5,274 bases of DNA from Frondihabitans sp. (GTDB lineage: Bacteria > Actinomycetota > Actinomycetes > Actinomycetales > Microbacteriaceae), in assembly GCA_025464735.1 (NCBI GenBank), contig JAODMX010000236.1, forward strand, positions 1 to 5,274, read 5' to 3'. The translations under genes were made by a program, and so were the position numbers. Positions 1 to 5,274 of this stretch are shown in pieces; positions within the stretch are counted from its first letter, which is position 1; the number at the start of each line of letters is the position of its first letter. The notes under the pieces were generated by a model. It did no database searches. It was not told where the DNA came from and saw only the letters and a list, made by a program, of their open reading frames with translations.

Positions 1-134
1 AACGCGATCGTGCCGGTTCTGAAGGCGATGCTGGATCGGTTTCCCAGCGTACTTCGACGGGAAGTCGCGTCGCTGATCCGCGCGTTGTTTCGGGCATTTG
101 CACGCAGCGACAACCACATCCGCGAAGCGTCTCG
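1..134. other. Left-edge segment with no supported gene
   Basis: I see no convincing gene here. The plus strand is open from the edge, but that frame runs through the ndh terminator hairpin and only stops at 252, inside the antisense of ndh, which argues against a real gene end. On the minus strand, frames opening with ATG at 119 and at 97 run off the left edge (39 and 32 complete codons in view). The first has G/C-rich third positions but no ribosome binding site; the second has A/T-rich third positions unlike the neighbours. Either could be the start of a gene lying mostly outside the window, but the visible part is too short to decide. Confidence 0.4.
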
Positions 135-177
135 GGTGCAGCGAAGGCCCCGCCGGGGGCGGGGCCTTCGCTGCACC
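135..177 (-). terminator. Long perfect hairpin terminator downstream of ndh
   Basis: The arms at 135-154 and 158-177 are exact reverse complements (20 bp, very G/C rich) around a 3-nt loop at 155-157. On the minus strand the hairpin begins 4 nt after the ndh stop codon, so it fits a transcription terminator for the ftsB-to-ndh unit. There is no T-tract on either side, as is common for actinobacterial intrinsic terminators, so termination strength cannot be judged by eye. The symmetry means it could also act on plus-strand transcripts arriving from the left. Confidence 0.85.
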
Positions 178-181
178 AACG

Positions 182-1684
182 CTAGTCGGCGGCGGGAGCA
201 GGCGCCTTCTTGGCGGCCGGCTTGCGCACGGGCTTCTTCGCGGGCTCGGTAGGCTCCGCGGCCTTCTCACCGTCGGCCGGGTTGGCGTAGGCAGGGCCGG
301 GCTCACCGGCGGGCTTGCCGATCTCGGGAGCGGTCACGGGGGCGTCGTCGACCGGAGGTGTGGCGGGCTTCGGGCGCGAAGCGAACTCCTCGAACGCGGC
401 GCGCGGCCTGGTCACGTTGTCGAGCGACGCGATGTCGCGACCGAGCACCATGTTGTTCGCCCAGCCGGTGACGACGCGGATCTTGCGCTCCCACGACGGC
501 ATGGCCATGCCGTGGTAACCGCGGTGCGCGGCCCAGGCCGGGAAGCCCTTCAACGCGAACTTGCCACTCTGGAAGACACCGATGCCGAGACCGAGGCCCG
601 CGACGGCACCGAGGTTGTCGTGGCGGTAGTCTTTCGTGTTCTCGCCGCGCAGCGTCGCCGTGATGTTCTTGGCAAGCTGCTTGCCCATGCGCACGGCGTG
701 CTGCGCGTTGGGCACGCAGAAGCCGCCGACGCCGGCACCCGTAAGGTCGGGAGTTGCCGCGACGTCGCCGCAGGCCCACGCGTCGGGCACCACGGTGCCG
801 TCTTCGTTCACGATCCGGAGGTCGGGCTGCACCGAGATGCGCCCACGGGCCTCGATCGGGAAGTCCGTGTTGCGCACAACCGGGTTCGCCATGACGCCGG
901 CGGTCCAGATGATGAGGTCGGACTCGAACGACTCCCCGGTGGAGAGGTCGACCTTGCCGCCCACAGCGGACTGGAGCTGCGTGTCGAGGTGAACGATGGC
1001 CTGGCGCTCGGCGAGGTTCTTGAGCACCCAGTGGCTGGTCTCGAGGGACACCTCGGGCATGATCCGACCCATCGCCTCGACGAGGTGGAAGTGGGTGTCG
1101 TCGATGGTGAGCTGCGGATAGTTCTTGAGGAGGTCGGTCGCGAAGCTGCGGAGCTCCGCGAATATCTCGATGCCGGCAAAGCCACCACCGACAACGACGA
1201 CGGTGAGGAGACGGTCGCGCAGGGGGCCTGCCGGAAGGTTTGCGGCCTTCTGGAAGTTGGTGAGGAGCTTGTCGCGGATCGCCTCTGCCTCTTCGATCGT
1301 CTTGAGGCCGATAGCCTCATCGGCGACACCCGGGATCGGGAAGGTGCGCGAGACAGCCCCCGCGGTGACGACGATCTGGTCGTACTCCAGCGTCCATTCG
1401 TCGCCGACGTCGGGCGTGATCGTCGCCGTCTTGGTGGCGTGGTCGACCTTCGAGACCTTCGCGGTGACGACGTTCGTGCGCTTGAGGTGGCGACGGAGCG
1501 AGACAACAGCATGCCTGGGCTCGATCGAACCCGCGGCAACCTCCGGAAGGAACGGCTGGTAGGTCATGTAGGGCAGCGGGTCGACGACCGTGACCTCTGC
1601 CTCACCGTTCCGCAGCCACTTCTCGAGTTTCCAGGCGGTGTAGAACCCGGCGTAGCCGCCGCCGACGATGAGGATTTTGGGCAC
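182..1684 (-). CDS. ndh: Type II NADH dehydrogenase (FAD-dependent NDH-2)
   Basis: A 500-residue NAD(P)/FAD-dependent oxidoreductase. Members of this family oxidise NADH and pass electrons to membrane quinones without pumping protons, and sit on the inner face of the membrane. Seen: an N-terminal FAD-binding GGGYAG loop (residues 8-13), VVDPLPYMTYQPFLPEVAAG (33-52), a second dinucleotide-binding VVVGGGFAGIE (163-173), IIWTAGV (259-265), ACGDVAA (304-310, FAD contact region) and the PNAQHAV...G segment (325-334) near the quinone side. The catalytic body ends near 435; residues 436-500 form a Pro/Ala/Lys/Glu-rich, probably disordered tail. The start is GTG, chosen because AAGGAG lies 10 nt upstream and the FAD motif then falls at the usual distance from the N terminus. 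It is the last gene of the presumed unit, 39 bp after the S8 protease gene. Family assignment is secure; NADH rather than another donor is inferred. Confidence 0.93.
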   Translation of the reverse strand: MPKILIVGGGYAGFYTAWKLEKWLRNGEAEVTVVDPLPYMTYQPFLPEVAAGSIEPRHAVVSLRRHLKRTNVVTAKVSKVDHATKTATITPDVGDEWTLEYDQIVVTAGAVSRTFPIPGVADEAIGLKTIEEAEAIRDKLLTNFQKAANLPAGPLRDRLLTVVVVGGGFAGIEIFAELRSFATDLLKNYPQLTIDDTHFHLVEAMGRIMPEVSLETSHWVLKNLAERQAIVHLDTQLQSAVGGKVDLSTGESFESDLIIWTAGVMANPVVRNTDFPIEARGRISVQPDLRIVNEDGTVVPDAWACGDVAATPDLTGAGVGGFCVPNAQHAVRMGKQLAKNITATLRGENTKDYRHDNLGAVAGLGLGIGVFQSGKFALKGFPAWAAHRGYHGMAMPSWERKIRVVTGWANNMVLGRDIASLDNVTRPRAAFEEFASRPKPATPPVDDAPVTAPEIGKPAGEPGPAYANPADGEKAAEPTEPAKKPVRKPAAKKAPAPAAD

Positions 1685-1693
1685 GAGTGAAGA

Positions 1694-1700
1694 TCTCCTT
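1694..1700 (-). promoter_or_regulatory. Ribosome binding site of ndh
   Basis: On the minus strand this reads AAGGAGA, close to the ideal Shine-Dalgarno sequence, about 10 nt before the GTG at 1684. It is the strongest ribosome binding site in the window and supports GTG as the ndh start. Unlike the S8 gene, whose start is 4 nt from the preceding stop, ndh therefore appears able to initiate translation independently. Confidence 0.8.
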
Positions 1701-1723
1701 GTTAGGTGTGGTCGTGAAACAGG

Positions 1724-2986
1724 CTAGCGCGTGCCGCGCACCCTTCGGAAATGCCGGACGGCCCCGATGACGACGACCAGAAGGATGGCACCGAAGACAG
1801 AATAAACCGCAACTGGAATCCCGGTGGACCGCACGGTATCGACTGCCAGCAGGGATCCAGCGTTTCCGCCCTTATTTGCAACGGCCGTCGTCGGCGTGGC
1901 CGTGACAGGCGACGAGGGCGCAGGAGCCGAAGTCGCCTGCGGTGTCGCAGCCGCTCGACGATGCAAGCGGATCCAGTCAGCGAGGCTCCCGAGCGGATTC
2001 GACGTCACGTGCGGCACGGACGCCGTCACCGCTGCGTCCGCGTTCACGAGGCCATGACCGTAGATCGGGCCGGGAGAGGGGGTGCCCTTCGGCGTCGCCG
2101 TTGTGATGAGACGGTTGATCACGTCGTCGGCCGAGATGCCCGGATGCGACGCGATCACGAGCGCTGCCACCCCGGCGACGATGGGCGTTGCACCGCTTGT
2201 GCCTTGCCAGAGGAGGTACTCGCCGTTCGGCGCCACCCCGACCAGCCCTTCACTGGGCGCCGCCACCCCGATCGTGATGCCCTGGCTCGACGCGTCGAAG
2301 CTGGCGTTCCCGGACTGATCGACGCCCGCCACCGCGAGCACGCCCGGCATGGTCGCGGGGGCGCCGACCTCATCGGTCCCGCTACCCCGGTTTCCGGCTG
2401 CCGCCACGATCACGACGTTGTGCTGCATGGCGTAGAGGAAGGCTTTGTCCCAGCTCACCGGCCAGTCGAGCGTGTTCCGCGTGAGCGACATGTTGATGAC
2501 CTTGGCGCCGTGGTCAACGGCCCAGACCACGGCTTTGGCGATCTGGTCGTCGGCATCGACCGCGGTGGATCCGAATCCGACCGAGATCGACAACAGCTTC
2601 GCCTCAGGCGCAACACCGATCACACCGCTGTCGGCACCCGTTCCGCGCCCGGCCAGCAGCGAGGCCACCAGGGTGCCGTGGGACGAGTCGTCGTCGATCG
2701 GCGTCTCACCGCTCGCCGACCCCTTACCGGAGAAATCTGTGCCGCCGACGACCGCGCCCTGAAGTTCGGGCACACTGCCATCGACGCCGGTGTCGATGAC
2801 CGCCACCGTGACTCCTGCACCCTTCGTGGTGTTCCACGCCTTCTCGATGCCGTAGTCGCTCAGCCAATACTCCCGGTCGCGCAGGCTGTCAGCGGAGGCC
2901 GACTGGGCGGGGGCGGCCGCCAACGCCGGAGCGATCACGATCGACGCGGCAAGGACGAAGGCAGCCAGGGCACCGACTCGCCGCAC
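1724..2986 (-). CDS. Mycosin-like S8 (subtilisin family) serine protease, secreted and membrane-anchored
   Basis: A 420-residue extracytoplasmic subtilase. Seen: a Sec signal peptide (residues 1 to ~32; MRR, a hydrophobic core, then an Ala-rich region with possible cleavage after ALA at 24 or after SASA at 32); the catalytic triad as Asp65 in AVIDTGV, His103 in SSHGTLVAS and Ser264 in GTSGATP; and Asn199 in AAAGNRG as the likely oxyanion-hole residue. A Pro/Ala/Ser/Thr-rich linker (about 345-370) follows the catalytic domain, then one transmembrane helix (about 389-409) with a short Arg-rich cytoplasmic end. This is the layout of mycosins (MycP), the proteases of type VII secretion, but no ESX gene is in view, so the substrate is unknown. 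All catalytic residues are present, so it is probably active. The start is GTG, 4 bp after the DUF501 stop, with only a weak GGGG (2996-2999) as ribosome binding site, suggesting translational coupling. Confidence 0.92.
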   Translation of the reverse strand: MRRVGALAAFVLAASIVIAPALAAAPAQSASADSLRDREYWLSDYGIEKAWNTTKGAGVTVAVIDTGVDGSVPELQGAVVGGTDFSGKGSASGETPIDDDSSHGTLVASLLAGRGTGADSGVIGVAPEAKLLSISVGFGSTAVDADDQIAKAVVWAVDHGAKVINMSLTRNTLDWPVSWDKAFLYAMQHNVVIVAAAGNRGSGTDEVGAPATMPGVLAVAGVDQSGNASFDASSQGITIGVAAPSEGLVGVAPNGEYLLWQGTSGATPIVAGVAALVIASHPGISADDVINRLITTATPKGTPSPGPIYGHGLVNADAAVTASVPHVTSNPLGSLADWIRLHRRAAATPQATSAPAPSSPVTATPTTAVANKGGNAGSLLAVDTVRSTGIPVAVYSVFGAILLVVVIGAVRHFRRVRGTR

Positions 2987-2990
2987 GGGC

Positions 2991-3572
2991 TCAGACCCCG
3001 GTCTCGGCGGCGGGCTCTGCGGCGGCAGCTTCGGCGGCAGCTGCGGCGGCAGCTTCGGCTTCGCCCAGATAGTCGTCGCACACGCAGACGTCAGGGCTCC
3101 AGGCGGCGCGCTCGAGAGCCCGGTCGCCGAAGGGATTCACATCGGGGCCGGCTGCCAGTGCATGCCCGGCGAGGGCGTGCAGACATTTGACGCGCTCTGG
3201 CATGCCGCCGGCCGTGACATGAGCGATCTCGTCGACGTGCTCGATGCTCTCGCGGTCGGCGAGGTAAGCCTCGTGCGCGGCGCGATAGGCACTCGCAAGG
3301 TTGGGGTCGAAGGCGAGCTGCTCGGTGAACTCGGCCATCACGCCATTCGCTTCGAGAGTCGAGATGGCGGCCGTTGCCGCGGGGTGACAGAGGTAGTACA
3401 GCGTCGGGAACGGGGTGCCGTCGCCGAGTCGCGGCTTCGTCGCCACCACTGTCGGATTGCCGCAGACGCATCGCGCCGCGATGCCGATCACGTCTCGCGC
3501 AGGCCGGCCCAACTGGGCGGAGACGACACGGATGTCTCTCTCGGTGACGGGGGCGAAGGGCGGCGTGCTCAT
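2991..3572 (-). CDS. DUF501 family protein
   Basis: A 193-residue protein of the DUF501 family, whose function is not established. Recognised by ARCVCGNP (residues 33-40), FPTLYYLCHP (55-64) and the strongly conserved GGMPERVKCLHALAGHALA (122-140) followed by PDVNPFGDRA (143-152). It carries six cysteines (35, 37, 62, 130, 163, 165) and His63, His132 and His137, an arrangement that could bind a metal or make disulfides; this is inference. No signal peptide or membrane helix is visible, so it is probably cytoplasmic. The end (about 170-193) is a low-complexity Ala/Glu tail from a tandem DNA repeat. The ATG start has GAGGG just 3 nt upstream (3576-3580), a close spacing. It follows the FtsB-like gene by 20 bp; the same neighbour pair is conserved in actinobacteria next to eno, hinting at a link to the cell envelope or division without proving it. 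Confidence 0.88.
   Translation of the reverse strand: MSTPPFAPVTERDIRVVSAQLGRPARDVIGIAARCVCGNPTVVATKPRLGDGTPFPTLYYLCHPAATAAISTLEANGVMAEFTEQLAFDPNLASAYRAAHEAYLADRESIEHVDEIAHVTAGGMPERVKCLHALAGHALAAGPDVNPFGDRALERAAWSPDVCVCDDYLGEAEAAAAAAAEAAAAEPAAETGV
3017..3059. repeat. 24-bp tandem repeat in the 3' end of the DUF501 gene
   Basis: Positions 3017-3040 and 3041-3064 are adjacent 24-bp units. Their first 19 bases are identical (3017-3035 and 3041-3059); the second unit then diverges. Twenty-four bases is eight codons, so copy-number change would keep the reading frame. The repeat encodes the Ala/Glu-rich tail of the DUF501 protein and probably arose by replication slippage. A role in the protein is doubtful. 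Confidence 0.75.
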
Positions 3573-3592
3573 GAGCCCTCAACGATACCGGT

Positions 3593-4159
3593 CTATTTGC
3601 GGGTCGTGATCTCGGGTGCGACGAGCTTGGAGGCGGGCTTGTCAGTGAGTCCGGCGTCGAGCGCCGACGACATCATCGAGGTGATCCAGTCGACGTCTGG
3701 CGTCTGGATTTTCTTGCTGATCTGGGATCCGGAGGGCGTGGTGGTCGTCGTGCCAGACGACTTTCCGGGATTCATCACGAGATAGCTGTACTCCCCGGGA
3801 TAGACATACAGCAGACGGCCACGAGCCTGGGACTCGATGTAGGCGGGGTCATTCCATCGGGCGACATCGCTCTTGAGCGCTCCAACGTTGGCCTTCTGCT
3901 TGTCGACGGACTTCTGAAGCGAGTTGATCTGCTGCTCCTGCTGGATGAGCGTGCGCAGGTTCGGGGCGAGGACGACGACGAACAGAACGATGATGACAAG
4001 CATCAGGAGGCTGAAACCCGAGAACCGCATGCCACGAAGCCAGCCACCCGCCGCGGTCTCCATGGCAGGAAGACTCACCGGCACGCGACGGTTCTTGGTC
4101 GAGTGCTCCTCGGCTGCGTCGTGCCGACTCGGTCGGGGGTCGGCGTTGCTGCTGGGCAT
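3593..4159 (-). CDS. ftsB: FtsB/DivIC-type septum formation initiator family protein
   Basis: A 188-residue single-pass membrane protein of the FtsB/DivIC family. Members join FtsL and FtsQ (DivIB) in the divisome and help activate septal peptidoglycan synthesis. Seen: a polar cytoplasmic N terminus (1-45), one transmembrane helix (about 49-65, rich in Val/Leu/Ile), a coiled-coil-like stretch (68-100, many Gln/Lys/Leu) and the family signature RWNDPAYIESQARGRLLYVY with PGE after it (101-123). The C-terminal 60 residues, starting with a Thr/Ser/Gly/Pro-rich stretch, lie outside the core domain. The start is uncertain. I chose ATG at 4159 because the frame above it, although open to 4336, crosses the intergenic repeats. 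There is no good ribosome binding site, and a TATCGT element fits leaderless transcription. ATGs at residues 33 and 44 are alternatives. It heads the presumed unit with DUF501, the S8 protease and ndh. The symbol is given at family level. Confidence 0.87.
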   Translation of the reverse strand: MPSSNADPRPSRHDAAEEHSTKNRRVPVSLPAMETAAGGWLRGMRFSGFSLLMLVIIVLFVVVLAPNLRTLIQQEQQINSLQKSVDKQKANVGALKSDVARWNDPAYIESQARGRLLYVYPGEYSYLVMNPGKSSGTTTTTPSGSQISKKIQTPDVDWITSMMSSALDAGLTDKPASKLVAPEITTRK

Positions 4160-4165
4160 GCCTCG

Positions 4166-4171
4166 ACGATA
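4166..4171 (-). promoter_or_regulatory. Candidate -10 element for the ftsB unit (possible leaderless start)
   Basis: The minus strand reads TATCGT, matching the actinobacterial TANNNT -10 pattern, and ends 6 nt before the A of the ftsB ATG. Transcription would then start at or near that A and give a leaderless message, consistent with the poor ribosome binding site. No convincing -35 box is visible about 17 bp upstream. A six-base match in GC-rich DNA is weak evidence alone; position is the main support. Confidence 0.35.
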
Positions 4172-4241
4172 GGCGAGAGTCGCCCCTGGTCGGAGCAGGC
4201 GGTGCGGCGTTGCTCCGCTTGTGCTTGCCCCACCTGTGCCG

Positions 4242-4297
4242 CACAACTCCATATTTGGTGCGTCGGCACGAACGTGAGCGGCAAGTCGCGGAGTCGT
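4242..4297. repeat. Intergenic repeat unit 1 (about 56 bp, inverted-repeat ends)
   Basis: This unit matches 4326-4381 without gaps at 45 of 56 positions by my count, offset by 84 bp. Agreement is best at the ends: the first 10 bases, and 23 of the last 24. The ends are imperfect inverted repeats (acaactcc at the left, ggagtcgt at the right, pairing at 7 of 8 positions), so the unit can fold or resemble a small REP- or MITE-like element. An internal gtgc/gcac pair (4258-4261 and 4266-4269) could form a small stem. Orientation and function are unknown. Confidence 0.7.
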
Positions 4298-4325
4298 CCG
4301 CTGAGTGCTGCGTCGGGTGCAGGGC

Positions 4326-4381
4326 CACAACTCCACCTTTGGCGTGCTGGACGGAAAGTGAGCGGCAAGTCGTGGAGTCGT
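4326..4381. repeat. Intergenic repeat unit 2 (about 56 bp, inverted-repeat ends)
   Basis: The second copy of the unit at 4242-4297, in the same orientation, separated from it by 28 bp of unrelated sequence. Its ends pair at 8 of 9 positions (acaactcca with tggagtcgt). Most differences between the copies fall in the middle third, while the ends and the shared gtgagcggcaagtcg block are kept. That pattern suggests the ends or the fold matter more than the centre, though two copies are too few to show it. Confidence 0.7.
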
Positions 4382-4406
4382 ACGGAGTGACCCGCACGAA
4401 GGACGG

Positions 4407-4462
4407 CACGCACGCCAGAAGGCCCGACCCGCGTGAGCGGGTCGGGCCTTCTGGCGTGCGTG
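4407..4462 (-). terminator. Long perfect hairpin terminator downstream of eno
   Basis: The arms at 4407-4432 and 4437-4462 are exact reverse complements (26 bp) around a 4-nt loop at 4433-4436. On the minus strand the hairpin starts 5 nt after the eno stop codon, the expected place for an intrinsic terminator. No T-tract follows. It should separate eno transcription from the ftsB unit and so supports a separate promoter for ftsB. Confidence 0.88.
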
Positions 4463-4467
4463 TGGAA

Positions 4468-5274
<807 letters not shown>

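Larger units (their letters stand above)
4160..4467. other. 308-bp intergenic region between ftsB and eno
   Basis: This gap holds three things: the eno terminator hairpin nearest eno (4407-4462), a pair of diverged direct repeats (4242-4297 and 4326-4381), and the presumed promoter region of the ftsB unit (4160 to about 4240). Several frames are open across it, but their translations carry the repeat twice, lack family motifs and overlap the terminator, so I call no gene. The part from 4160 to 4241 shows no structure other than the TATCGT next to the start codon. Confidence 0.7.

Noticed and set aside
1..119. Minus-strand frame from ATG 119 with a faint TetR-like N terminus
   Set aside because: Only 39 codons are in view, the resemblance covers about a dozen residues and does not continue into a helix-turn-helix, and there is no ribosome binding site.
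10..252. 80-codon plus-strand frame at the left edge
   Set aside because: It reads through the hairpin at 135-177 and ends inside the antisense of ndh; the translation after the hairpin is Arg-rich noise.
98..1690. 530-codon open frame on the plus strand antisense to ndh
   Set aside because: It mirrors ndh exactly, has no recognisable motif, crosses the ndh terminator hairpin, and is expected from G/C-rich third positions on the coding strand.
1685..1723. Possible promoter in the S8-ndh gap
   Set aside because: The 39 bp contain a strong ribosome binding site but no convincing paired -35/-10 elements; co-transcription is simpler.
1751..3190. 479-codon open frame on the plus strand antisense to the S8 protease
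   Set aside because: Arg/Asp/His-rich translation with no domain; the opposite strand carries an intact catalytic triad, signal peptide and membrane anchor.
4160..4336. N-terminal extension of the FtsB-like protein up to 4336
   Set aside because: The added 59 residues are translated from the intergenic repeat and have no FtsB-like character; the family-like sequence begins after 4159.
4075..4413. 112-codon minus-strand frame with an internal duplicated DLPLTF segment
   Set aside because: The duplicated peptide is simply the translation of the two DNA repeats, and the frame overlaps the ftsB start and the eno terminator.
4432..4440. Possible third partial repeat copy (cgtgagcgg)
   Set aside because: The match lies in the loop and arm of the eno terminator, is only nine bases long and is accounted for by the hairpin.

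Overview
The window looks like a chromosomal housekeeping segment from a high-GC actinobacterium. Family Microbacteriaceae (Leifsonia/Salinibacterium-like) is my best guess from protein style and gene order; this is inference, with no search run. All five recognisable genes lie on the minus strand, so transcription runs from high to low coordinates. Third codon positions are strongly G/C, which leaves long open frames antisense to the real genes; I treat those as artefacts.

Layout in the direction of transcription: (1) the C-terminal 268 residues of enolase (eno), entering from the right edge and closed by a perfect 26-bp hairpin just after its stop; (2) a 308-bp spacer holding that hairpin, two ~56-bp imperfect direct repeats with inverted-repeat ends, and a candidate -10 element next to the next start codon; (3) an FtsB/DivIC-type septum formation initiator protein; (4) a DUF501 protein, 20 bp further on; (5) a secreted, membrane-anchored subtilisin-family (S8) protease of mycosin-like layout, 4 bp after DUF501; (6) an FAD-dependent type II NADH dehydrogenase (ndh), 39 bp after the protease; (7) a perfect 20-bp hairpin 4 bp past the ndh stop. 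The last ~134 bp to the left edge hold no gene I can support.

The tight spacing of ftsB, DUF501, S8 protease and ndh, with a hairpin before and after the group, suggests one transcription unit. It mixes division, an unknown conserved function, extracytoplasmic proteolysis and respiration. The order eno, FtsB-like, DUF501 is the conserved actinobacterial arrangement (in Mycobacterium tuberculosis Rv1023-Rv1025, followed there by the exopolyphosphatase Rv1026). Here the protease and ndh occupy the place of the exopolyphosphatase. No defence system, mobile element gene, CRISPR array or RNA gene was seen. The most interesting non-coding structure is the repeat pair at 4242-4381.
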